Shown here piece after piece: positions 1-5,641 of a stretch of DNA of 8,955 nucleotides. Position numbers and translations under genes: made by a program. A model generated the notes under the pieces. The model saw only the letters and a program-made list of their open reading frames with translations, was not told the origin of the DNA and made no database searches. This DNA comes from Bradyrhizobium sp. GTDB taxonomy: Bacteria > Pseudomonadota > Alphaproteobacteria > Rhizobiales > Xanthobacteraceae. The stretch spans positions 1-8,955 of the forward strand of contig JAQGKJ010000230.1 in NCBI GenBank assembly GCA_028290165.1, given 5' to 3'. Position 1 is the stretch's first letter; the number at the start of each line of letters is the position of its first letter.

Positions 1-1051
1 GGCAGAAAATCTCCAGCGAATGCTGTCCGCACAGGATCATTGGCCGCAGCCAGGGCGATTTCAGTCCAGGCCAGCCCGGCGGCACGAATCGCACGGTAAT
101 CACTGCCAACGCCAGAAAGTGCACGAACCTGAGGACATCGAGATCGGTCTTGTCGATGGGATAGATCCATTGCTCGAGCCAATGCGGCATCAGGTAGCCC
201 AGCTGCGGGAAATACCAGGTCAGCGTCACGCTGAACGCCGCCAGCACATAGGCGAGCGAAATCCACAGCGTGATCGGCGACGAGAGAGTCCGCGCCATTC
301 GCTTGGCGCCGCCGAGCGCGCACCAGGCGCCGAACACGAACAGCAATTGCCAGGCAAACGGATTGAAGGCCCAGTATCCGTCGGGATATGCGCTCAGATA
401 CCAGTCGTAATGCCAGGTGAGTGCATAGAGCGCGACGGACAGCGCCAGCGTGAGATCGGCTCGCCACTTCAACAGCCGCAGGACCACGGGAAGAAAGAAC
501 ATCAGCACGACATAGAGCGGCAGCACGTCGATGTTCAGCGGCCGAAATCTCAGGAGCAGGGTCTGCAGCATGACGACGCCGGGCTGCTTGAGAAAATCCA
601 GGACGTGCATTTCTTGGGAGTAAAACGGGTTCGCGGAACTGGTGGAGACGTAGGATATTTCCGCAAGCAGCATGATGACGATGAACACATGCGCGACATA
701 GATCTGCCAGACCCGCCGCAGCACGCGCGCGCTTGCGACCACGAAGCCCGACGCAAGCATCACACGGCCGTAAACGAACGCCGCCGTATAGCCCGAGATG
801 AAAATGAAAATCTCGGCGGCGTCGCTGAACCCGTAACTGCGGATCGTGAACCAGGTCAACAGATCGGGCGACACATGGTCAATGAAGATCAGCCACAGCG
901 CCAGCCCGCGAAACAGGTCGATCCGCAATTCCCGTTCGCCGGCAGGAAGCGAGACAACCGGTGTCAAGACAATCGCCGGCGCGGCTTGCGCGATCGCACC
1001 CGCTACGCCCGCAAGGGGTGGGGCGGCAACTCGATCAGCAATCGACACCAT
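1..1051 (-). CDS. opgC: OpgC-family membrane protein (acyltransferase-like), 3' end cut by window edge
   Basis: I translated this strand by hand; the frame is open for 350 codons from the ATG at 1051 down to the left edge, so the C-terminus is missing. A TAG codon directly precedes the ATG, which makes this the longest possible ATG start, and an AGG-containing ribosome site lies just upstream. About 45 residues into the protein comes the OpgC hallmark block around RIDLFRGLALWLIFIDHV (residues 43-60), then many hydrophobic helices (roughly 79-98, 117-134, 176-194, 200-212, 232-246, 258-279, 307-323) and a GQHSLEIFC-type block at 342-350. OpgC proteins are polytopic inner-membrane proteins; the characterised ones add succinyl groups to osmoregulated periplasmic glucans. 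The family assignment is firm, but the acyl donor and acceptor here are inferred. It is transcribed away from the toxin-antitoxin pair, with a 238-base spacer between them. Confidence 0.88.
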   Translation of the reverse strand, partial: MVSIADRVAAPPLAGVAGAIAQAAPAIVLTPVVSLPAGERELRIDLFRGLALWLIFIDHVSPDLLTWFTIRSYGFSDAAEIFIFISGYTAAFVYGRVMLASGFVVASARVLRRVWQIYVAHVFIVIMLLAEISYVSTSSANPFYSQEMHVLDFLKQPGVVMLQTLLLRFRPLNIDVLPLYVVLMFFLPVVLRLLKWRADLTLALSVALYALTWHYDWYLSAYPDGYWAFNPFAWQLLFVFGAWCALGGAKRMARTLSSPITLWISLAYVLAAFSVTLTWYFPQLGYLMPHWLEQWIYPIDKTDLDVLRFVHFLALAVITVRFVPPGWPGLKSPWLRPMILCGQHSLEIFC

Positions 1052-1289
1052 CTAGACCTGTCTTGTAAAAATCGGCTTACGTGCTCGCAACGACGAAAGA
1101 TAATATAGGCCTGCAGCTTGTAAGCAAGTTGTGGGGACCCGGCCGCTCACGGCCTTGCCTGACCGAAACCAGGGCCGACCCCGAGGAAGGAACGTTTGCG
1201 CCGACCTGCGCGTGGACTCGTATATATCGTGGGGAGACGTTGCCAAAACGTACCAAGAATGATACATCTCCTTCTTACGAGAAACAGGC

Positions 1290-1631
1290 TTGAAACGCCT
1301 GCCCGCCTTCTTCTACGCCCTGCCATCCGGTCGCGAGCCGGTCCGAGAGTGGTTGAAGGGCTTGCCCGCCGGTGACCGCAAGATCGTCGGTGAGGATATC
1401 AAGGACGTCGAGTTCGCATGGCCGATCGGCATGCCGCTTTGCCGTTCTGTAGGCCGGGGCATGTGGGAAGTGCGCAGCACATTAACGCAAGGCCGCATAG
1501 CTCGCGTTTTATTCTGTGAACACGAGGGTAAGCTGCTGCTGCTGCTGCTGCATGCCTTCATCAAGAAGACACAGAAGACACCAGCGGGCGATTTAGAATT
1601 GGCTATCAAGCGAAAGAAGGAGGTCTCATGA
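1290..1631 (+). CDS. HigB/RelE-like toxin of the Gp49 (phage-derived) family
   Basis: This 113-residue basic protein has the layout of Gp49/HigB-type toxins: an N-terminal segment with the REPVREWLKGLP block (residues 16-27), a central strand pattern (GRGMWEVRSTL, IARVLF), and the C-terminal signature HAFIKKTQKTP (residues 88-98) followed by a lysine-rich tail. Family members are ribosome-dependent or free mRNA interferases that stop translation when their antitoxin is lost. The only available start is a TTG at 1290, because an in-frame TGA lies at 1260-1262 and no ATG or GTG follows before the conserved region; purines (GAGAAACAGG) upstream can serve as the ribosome site. The stop overlaps the next gene by 4 bases, so the two are translationally coupled. 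An odd feature is a run of six leucines (82-87) where I expect about four hydrophobic residues. The AT-richer upstream DNA and the module type suggest horizontal acquisition. Confidence 0.85.
   Translation: MKRLPAFFYALPSGREPVREWLKGLPAGDRKIVGEDIKDVEFAWPIGMPLCRSVGRGMWEVRSTLTQGRIARVLFCEHEGKLLLLLLHAFIKKTQKTPAGDLELAIKRKKEVS
1533..1550 (+). repeat. (CTG)6 trinucleotide repeat inside the toxin gene
   Basis: Six consecutive CTG triplets occur in frame and encode Leu82-Leu87 of the toxin, immediately before the conserved His of the HAFIKKTQ block. Changes in repeat number would keep the reading frame and only lengthen or shorten the strand. The repeat is read directly from the sequence; any slippage behaviour is inference. 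Confidence 0.9.
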
Positions 1632-1930
1632 AAAAGGTAGCCAGGAAAAAGAACGCGGGCAGGATTGGATCGTCCTTCGATGATTTCCTTAAACAGGATG
1701 GCGTCTATGAGGAGGTAACCGCGCGCGCGATCAAGCGTGTGTTGGCGCGGCAGCTCGACGATCTGATGCGGCGCGAGGATATTTCCAAGACGGAACTCGC
1801 GAGCCGAATGAAGACGAGCCGCGCCCAACTCGACCGCCTGCTTGATCCTGAAAACGAGTCGGTGACCCTCGGCACGCTGGCGCGGGCCGCGCAAGCCGTC
1901 GGCCGGCATCTCCGCATGGAGTTGGTCTGA
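1628..1930 (+). CDS. HigA-like XRE-family antitoxin
   Basis: This 100-residue protein pairs with the toxin upstream; its ATG at 1628 overlaps the toxin stop as ATGA, and the purine-rich AAGAAGGAGG just before it is a strong ribosome site. The N-terminus (1-20) is basic, residues about 28-50 form a helix, and residues about 52-72 (ISKTELASRMKTSRAQLDRL) fit a helix-turn-helix. The C-terminal TLGTLARAAQAVGRHLRMEL is the usual end of this XRE subgroup. Antitoxins of this type bind and neutralise the toxin and repress their own promoter through the helix-turn-helix. The toxin-first order is typical of higBA modules. A likely operator region is the spacer before 1290, where a short ACGTT/AACGT inverted repeat is visible at 1237-1251, but that match is too short to call with confidence. 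Confidence 0.87.
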   Translation: MKKVARKKNAGRIGSSFDDFLKQDGVYEEVTARAIKRVLARQLDDLMRREDISKTELASRMKTSRAQLDRLLDPENESVTLGTLARAAQAVGRHLRMELV

Positions 1931-2030
1931 GGCCGCTTGTCCTATCGCCGTTTCCGCTCGAATGAGTTGATTGTCGTCAAGGCTGAACAAATCGCCACGC
2001 TCTACGTTTGTATGCAGGCAGGGGAAACGC

Positions 2031-2035
2031 AGGAG
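2031..2035 (+). promoter_or_regulatory. Shine-Dalgarno that fixes the DUF1236 gene start
   Basis: AGGAG lies 8 bases before the GTG at 2044. It favours this GTG over the in-frame ATG at 2008. The GTG start places a classical signal peptide at the very N-terminus, which the longer form would bury behind 12 residues. Confidence 0.7.
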
Positions 2036-2043
2036 TTCCTCCC

Positions 2044-3288
2044 GTGAAGATCAATTGGCTTGGCACAACCGCTATCGTTCTCCTCATCGGCACCGGCACC
2101 TCGATTGCGCAGTCGCCACCGGATTTGCCGCAGAAGCGCGACGAAGGTTCTCGCGCCCTGCCGCAAAAGCGCGAGGAGGCACCCCGTGCCCAGACCCCAG
2201 GACTCCCGTCCAAGGAGGCAGAACGACCTGCCGCGGGCCAATCGCGACCGACGGATCGGCTGGAACAGCGCGCGGCGGAGCCCGAGCCGAAAGCAGGTGC
2301 GAAAGAACCGCGGCGCGGCGAGGCGCCTTCCCCGGCTGAGCCCAAACGGGCGGAGGAACGACAGCCGCGCGACATGAAGGAGCCCTCACGGCAAAGCCAG
2401 GAACAGCCGGCCCGCGGCGAGCGTCCGCTGGCTAACCCGACGCAGCAAAGCCAGGAGGAGCAGAAAGCCCGTGAAGCCAAACAGCCGGAGTCCAAACAGC
2501 CAGGCGAGCCGAAGCGGCAGATGGGCCGCGAGGAACAACAAAAGCAGGACAATCGGGCGGTCGACGAAAGGAGGCCGGGCGACACCAAGCAGCAGCAGGG
2601 TCAGCGCCAGCCGGAGCGCAGCCAGCAGTCCGCCCAGCCTTCCACCAGCCAGTCCGTGCAGCAAGGCGCACGACAGGGCGAAACCGGCCAGGACCGGCAG
2701 CGCGGCGAGAATACCGGGCGGGCCGCCGATCAATCGCCCGAGCGTGGCCGGACATCGTCCGCCACGGTCAATGATGACCAGCGCAGGCAAATCGCCGAGC
2801 GGCTGCGGCAGGAACGCTCGGCATCGAACGAAAATATCAATATCCGGATCAACGTCGGTGAGCGGCTGCCGCCGAGCGTGCGGCCGCGCCCGCTGCCGAC
2901 CGATATCGTGCGGATCGCACCGCAATACCGCGATTACGAATATACCGTGATCGATGACAGGGTCGCCATCGTCGATCCGCGCACCCGCGAAGTCGTCGAT
3001 TACATCGAAGAGCCCGGCTCGGTGGCCGAGACGACCTCGCGTTTCGACCGCGGACGGGTCTTCATCACGCGCGAGCAGCGCGAGATCTTCAGGCAGGCCG
3101 CGCAGCGCACCACGACCGTGGGGTCAAACTCGTCATCGGGCGGTTCAAGTTGCCTCACCTTGCAGCCGGTGCCGGAGGATTTGGTGCGCAGCAATCCGGA
3201 GCTCGCCTCGTACCGCTATCTCGCGATCGGCGATCAGATCGTGCTGGTTGATCCCAACCAGCAGAAGATCGTCCAGCTGATCGACTGA
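2044..3288 (+). CDS. Exported low-complexity protein with two DUF1236 modules
   Basis: From the GTG start the protein has 414 residues. Residues 1-23 look like a Sec signal peptide (positive start, hydrophobic core around TTAIVLLIGTG, cleavage near SIA-Q). Residues about 24-265 are a low-complexity, strongly charged region rich in Gln, Arg, Glu, Pro, Lys and Ala with no predicted fold. Two related modules follow, at about 280-322 (RPLPTDIVRIAPQYRDYEY, then VAIVDPRTREVVDYIEE) and 372-414 (LQPVPEDLVRSNPELASYRY, then QIVLVDPNQQKIVQLID). Both match the DUF1236 pattern common in Bradyrhizobium and other Rhizobiales exported proteins. The function of the domain is not known to me. The long disordered linker suggests an envelope or extracellular protein, but that is inference. 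The neighbours do not suggest an operon. Confidence 0.85.
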   Translation: MKINWLGTTAIVLLIGTGTSIAQSPPDLPQKRDEGSRALPQKREEAPRAQTPGLPSKEAERPAAGQSRPTDRLEQRAAEPEPKAGAKEPRRGEAPSPAEPKRAEERQPRDMKEPSRQSQEQPARGERPLANPTQQSQEEQKAREAKQPESKQPGEPKRQMGREEQQKQDNRAVDERRPGDTKQQQGQRQPERSQQSAQPSTSQSVQQGARQGETGQDRQRGENTGRAADQSPERGRTSSATVNDDQRRQIAERLRQERSASNENINIRINVGERLPPSVRPRPLPTDIVRIAPQYRDYEYTVIDDRVAIVDPRTREVVDYIEEPGSVAETTSRFDRGRVFITREQREIFRQAAQRTTTVGSNSSSGGSSCLTLQPVPEDLVRSNPELASYRYLAIGDQIVLVDPNQQKIVQLID

Positions 3289-3366
3289 CCGCATCGGCGC
3301 ACAGCCCAGGGCCGACCGGGGCTCAGCGCCAATGTGAAGACGGCCGCAGCCCGGGGCCGCCGTGTT

Positions 3367-3391
3367 GAACGGTGGTTCCCTGCCACCGTTC
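3367..3391. repeat. Perfect 9-bp inverted repeat (hairpin) downstream of the DUF1236 gene
   Basis: GAACGGTGG at 3367-3375 and CCACCGTTC at 3383-3391 are exact inverse complements around a 7-base loop. The hairpin lies 79 bases after the DUF1236 stop and 82 bases before the zinc-ribbon gene. No T-run follows it on either strand, so it is not a canonical intrinsic terminator, although it could end or stabilise the upstream transcript. Confidence 0.6.
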
Positions 3392-3405
3392 GCGCCAAAA
3401 TTGTG

Positions 3406-3435
3406 TTGTGGAGTCGGTTGGCGGACGACTAAACT
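3406..3435 (+). promoter_or_regulatory. Possible sigma70-type promoter for the zinc-ribbon gene
   Basis: TTGTGG at 3406-3411 and TAAACT at 3430-3435 are spaced by 18 bases and would put transcription start near 3442, inside the palindrome at 3438-3460. Both boxes are imperfect and alphaproteobacterial promoters are poorly conserved, so this is tentative. Confidence 0.25.
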
Positions 3436-3437
3436 TT

Positions 3438-3460
3438 GCTGAAACGCGTATCGTTTCAGC
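3438..3460. promoter_or_regulatory. Perfect 9-bp palindrome just upstream of the zinc-ribbon gene (operator or 5' UTR stem)
   Basis: GCTGAAACG at 3438-3446 and CGTTTCAGC at 3452-3460 are exact inverse complements around a 5-base spacer CGTAT. The element ends 12 bases before the ATG at 3473. Its size and symmetry suit a dimeric repressor site overlapping the start of transcription, or an RNA stem in the leader. I do not recognise the cognate regulator. Confidence 0.55.
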
Positions 3461-3472
3461 GGGCGGTGGCGG

Positions 3473-3685
3473 ATGCGTAATTCTTCGATTGTTGAGCGGC
3501 CGATGTGTCCAACCTGCAAGCACAGGATGGGACTGGCCCGGGTTTCGGCCGGCGAACGCGGCGTTGAGGTGCGGACGTTCGAATGTTCCACCTGTCACCG
3601 CGCCGAAAAGGTTTCTTTCCCCATCGACCCTCTGAAGACGGATGCCATAGGCTGGCTCGCGAGCGAACTAAGGCCCCCGCGCTAA
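3473..3685 (+). CDS. Small zinc-ribbon-like protein, function unknown
   Basis: This 70-residue protein carries two CxxC knuckles, C12/C15 and C38/C41, separated by 22 residues; this is the pattern of a small rubredoxin-like or zinc-ribbon fold. The second knuckle sits in FECSTCHRAEKV, and the C-terminus ends in a short helix-like DAIGWLASELRPP stretch. I recall similar proteins of about 70 residues as uncharacterised families in Bradyrhizobium, but I cannot name a family. The chosen ATG follows GGTGGCGG; the ATG 30 bases later, directly before CPTC, is a possible alternative start. It is followed after 61 bases by the MBL hydrolase on the same strand, so co-transcription is possible. A role in nucleic-acid or protein binding is only a guess. 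Confidence 0.72.
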   Translation: MRNSSIVERPMCPTCKHRMGLARVSAGERGVEVRTFECSTCHRAEKVSFPIDPLKTDAIGWLASELRPPR

Positions 3686-3717
3686 CTTGAACCGCAGAAG
3701 GCTCCTCGCTACGTTCG

Positions 3718-3737
3718 CCCCCAAACAATTTTGGGGG
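3718..3737 (+). promoter_or_regulatory. Perfect 8-bp hairpin covering the ribosome binding site of the MBL hydrolase gene
   Basis: CCCCCAAA at 3718-3725 pairs exactly with TTTGGGGG at 3730-3737 around a 4-base loop CAAT. The right arm is the purine-rich Shine-Dalgarno (GGGGGGAAG, 3733-3741) of the ATG at 3747. In RNA the stem would mask the ribosome site. No U-run follows, so a terminator for the preceding small gene is less likely. Translational control by this stem is inference. Confidence 0.55.
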
Positions 3738-3746
3738 GAAGCAAAA

Positions 3747-4622
3747 ATGCGGCAGGTCAGGATCGGCGACATCACCATCGATGCGGTGATCGAACGCGAA
3801 GGCCCGTGGCGGCGGCCGCAGGATTTCTTCCCCGCCTATGACGAGGCCGTCTTCAAACATCATCTGCTCAGCATGGAGCCGGAGGTGTTCGACGCGGCAC
3901 TGGGAATGATCGTGATCACCTACCAGACTTTCGTGGTCCGGACGCCGCGCCACACCATCCTGGTGGATACCTGCACCGGCGAGGACAAAGGCCATCCGCC
4001 GCCGTTCGATTTTCCCGGCAAGGAGCGCTGGCGCAACGAGCTGTTCGCGCTCGGCATCGGTTACGACAAGATCGACTACGTGTTCTGCACGCATCTTCAT
4101 ATCGATCATACCGGCTGGAACACCACGCTGCGCGACGGCCGCTGGGTGCCGACCTTCCCCAATGCAAAGTACATCTTTCACAAGAAGGAATATGCGGTGT
4201 GGGAAGCGGAGCACGCCAAAGGCGCCGATCCGCCCGGCACGGTCTTTCGGGACAATTGCTTGCCCATCGTGGAAGCCGGCCAGGCGCTTCTGGTCGATGA
4301 CGACTACGCGCTCGACGATACCATCACGCTGACGCCAACGCCGGGGCATTCGCCCTGCCATTGCTGCGTCAATATCTTCTCGCGCGGCCAGCGGGCGGTG
4401 GTGACCGGCGACATGATGCACCACGTGATCCAGTGCCGCGAGCCCGACTGGTCGCCGCGGGTCGACTGGGATGGCAAGCAGGCGGCGGTGTCGCGCCGCA
4501 AGTTCTTATCCTCGATCGCCGACACCGACACGCTCATCCTGCCCATCCATTTCCCCACACCGACGGTCGGCCTGGTCAAGGCGGACGGCGATCGGTTCGA
4601 CTACCGCTTCAAACGCGAGTGA
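3747..4622 (+). CDS. Metallo-beta-lactamase-fold hydrolase (lactonase/glyoxalase II-like), cytosolic
   Basis: This 291-residue protein has no signal peptide and carries the complete metal-binding set of the MBL fold. The HxHxDH motif is at H116, H118, D120 and H121 (THLHIDHTGW), followed by H201 (TPGHSP), D222 (VVTGDMMHH) and H268 (LPIHFPTP). A binuclear zinc or similar site hydrolysing an ester, thioester or lactone is expected. The substrate is not determined by the sequence; relatives are often labelled N-acyl-homoserine lactonase-like or glyoxylase-like. I chose the ATG at 3747 because it follows GGGGGGAAG at good spacing. A TTG 60 bases upstream is in frame but would add an unusual basic extension. 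The stretch right after H201 reads CHCC (204-207) where most relatives have Gly and small residues. Confidence 0.85.
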   Translation: MRQVRIGDITIDAVIEREGPWRRPQDFFPAYDEAVFKHHLLSMEPEVFDAALGMIVITYQTFVVRTPRHTILVDTCTGEDKGHPPPFDFPGKERWRNELFALGIGYDKIDYVFCTHLHIDHTGWNTTLRDGRWVPTFPNAKYIFHKKEYAVWEAEHAKGADPPGTVFRDNCLPIVEAGQALLVDDDYALDDTITLTPTPGHSPCHCCVNIFSRGQRAVVTGDMMHHVIQCREPDWSPRVDWDGKQAAVSRRKFLSSIADTDTLILPIHFPTPTVGLVKADGDRFDYRFKRE

Positions 4623-4669
4623 GCAATCGCAGCAAACTTAGCTCGTTTCGAACGCAGGCTGGCGGACGG

Positions 4670-4697
4670 GTGCAAAACTGCTAGGATCGCTTACAAT
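4670..4697 (+). promoter_or_regulatory. Possible promoter for the cupin gene
   Basis: GTGCAA at 4670-4675 and TACAAT at 4692-4697 are separated by 16 bases. Transcription would start near 4704, downstream of the in-frame TTG at 4701, which agrees with the ATG at 4719 as the real start. The match is weak. Confidence 0.25.
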
Positions 4698-4718
4698 TCA
4701 TTGCAACGGAGCTTCGCG

Positions 4719-5168
4719 ATGGACGCCGTGACGCTGAAGGGCTCTCAGACCGCCGACACGCATTCGCACCTCGTTCGCCCTGAGAGCATGGAGTGGCAGA
4801 AGACCCGCTTTCCCGGTTGCGAGGCCAAGACGCTGCTGTTCGATCGCACGACCGGCCTCATGACCGCGTTGATGCGGTTCGCGCCGGGCGCGGTACTGCC
4901 GGACCACGAGCACGTAAACATCGAGCAGACTTACGTTCTCGAGGGCCATCTGGTCGACAAGGAAGGTCCGGCGAAGGGTATCGAGGCCAGGGCCGGCGAA
5001 TTCGTCTGGCGAGAGCCGGGCAGCCGCCATGTCGCATGGTGTCCCGAGGGCGGGCTGATGCTCGCGATCTTCCAGGTCCCCAACAAGTTCTTCGAGGCCG
5101 ACGGCGGTGTCGTCGATGCGGCGGGCCAGGACTGGGACGAGACCTGGGGTCATACGGCCAAGAACTGA
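4719..5168 (+). CDS. Single-domain cupin protein (ChrR-like cupin or small dioxygenase type)
   Basis: This 149-residue protein carries both cupin motifs. Motif 1 is at about residues 57-79 (GAVLPDHEHVNIEQTYVLEG) with probable metal ligands H63, H65 and E69. Motif 2 is at about 93-108 (GEFVWREPGSRHVAW) with the ligand H104. A bound Fe, Mn, Ni or Zn ion is likely. Such stand-alone cupins include metal-dependent dioxygenases, isomerases and sensor domains, and I cannot choose among them. The ATG at 4719 follows ACGGA at a spacing of 8 bases; the TTG at 4701 in the same frame lacks a comparable site. The gene lies 96 bases after the MBL hydrolase and may be read with it or from its own weak promoter. 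It converges on the psiF-like gene. Confidence 0.83.
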   Translation: MDAVTLKGSQTADTHSHLVRPESMEWQKTRFPGCEAKTLLFDRTTGLMTALMRFAPGAVLPDHEHVNIEQTYVLEGHLVDKEGPAKGIEARAGEFVWREPGSRHVAWCPEGGLMLAIFQVPNKFFEADGGVVDAAGQDWDETWGHTAKN

Positions 5169-5218
5169 GATCCCCTGCGCTTCGGCGATTAGAGCGTAAA
5201 AGGCTAGGTTGAAACGCT

Positions 5219-5244
5219 ACCTCTCCCCGCGACCGGGGAGAGGT
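5219..5244. repeat. REP-like palindrome between convergent genes
   Basis: ACCTCTCCCCG at 5219-5229 and CGGGGAGAGGT at 5234-5244 form a perfect 11-bp stem with the tetraloop CGAC. The CCTCTCCCC/GGGGAGAGG core resembles palindromes I recall as scattered through Bradyrhizobium and Rhodopseudomonas intergenic DNA. It sits between the 3' ends of the cupin gene (plus) and the psiF-like gene (minus), where it could terminate both transcripts or protect their 3' ends. There is no T-run. Confidence 0.7.
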
Positions 5245-5262
5245 GAAGCAGTTTGTCGCGCG

Positions 5263-5508
5263 CTAAGCGCCTTTTTCGCACTTCTTCATGAAGCTGGTCT
5301 TGGCGGCGCCGGCCAGCGGCTTGCCGTCCGAGCTGACGGCCTTGGTCGCGCAGCTGTCGGCCATGCATTTCTTCATGAACGAGGTTTTCGCCGCCCCCGC
5401 GAGCGGCTTGCCGTCCTTGCCGACGGCTTTGGTATCACAAGATTCCTGCGCGGCGGCGGAGCCGAACGCAAACGCGGTGATGATTGCAGCCAAGAAAATC
5501 CGTTTCAT
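5263..5508 (-). CDS. PsiF-repeat small periplasmic protein
   Basis: This 81-residue precursor has a signal peptide (MKRIFLAAIITAFAFGSAAA, cleavage near residue 20) and two PsiF repeats. Each repeat has the layout SCxTKAVxxDGKPLAGAAKT followed by SFMKKC: residues 23-48 and 52-77, identical at 23 of 26 positions. Each unit holds two cysteines (C24/C48 and C53/C77), which could form disulfides in the periplasm. PsiF is named for phosphate-starvation induction in Escherichia coli; its biochemical role is unknown to me, and I see no clear Pho box here. The start at 5508 is supported by the GGGAGGA ribosome site at about 5514-5521 and by the signal peptide; an in-frame ATG at 5535 would extend the N-terminus by nine residues and spoil it. 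Confidence 0.85.
   Translation of the reverse strand: MKRIFLAAIITAFAFGSAAAQESCDTKAVGKDGKPLAGAAKTSFMKKCMADSCATKAVSSDGKPLAGAAKTSFMKKCEKGA
5278..5442 (-). repeat. Tandem duplication of the PsiF unit (period 87 bp)
   Basis: The two PsiF units occupy 5365-5442 and 5278-5355, with a period of 87 bases (29 codons). Protein identity between units is 23/26, while the third codon positions differ more, as expected for an old duplication kept under selection. Confidence 0.75.
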
Positions 5509-5641
5509 CGTGGGTTCCTCCCTAAGCCAGGACAAGCGTCTGGATTGGACCTTGGAATCCCGGCGCGATCAAGCGTCCATACCGGACATAATTGATAAAA
5601 TGCCGAATATCGCTGGTCCGCTTTCGGACATCCGACGCTGC

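Noticed and set aside
20..1108. A 362-codon open frame on the plus strand
   Set aside because: Its protein is full of His, Arg, Gln and Asp and resembles no family, while the opposite strand encodes a convincing OpgC membrane protein.
1313..1990. A 225-codon open frame antisense to the toxin-antitoxin pair
   Set aside because: It covers two well-recognised genes on the plus strand and shows no domain of its own.
3299..3345. GC-rich partly self-complementary stretch after the DUF1236 stop, considered as an intrinsic terminator
   Set aside because: The arms are only about 5 bp and no T-run follows.
3456..4424. A 322-codon open frame antisense to the MBL hydrolase gene
   Set aside because: The plus strand holds all MBL metal ligands in order; the antisense product has no recognisable fold.
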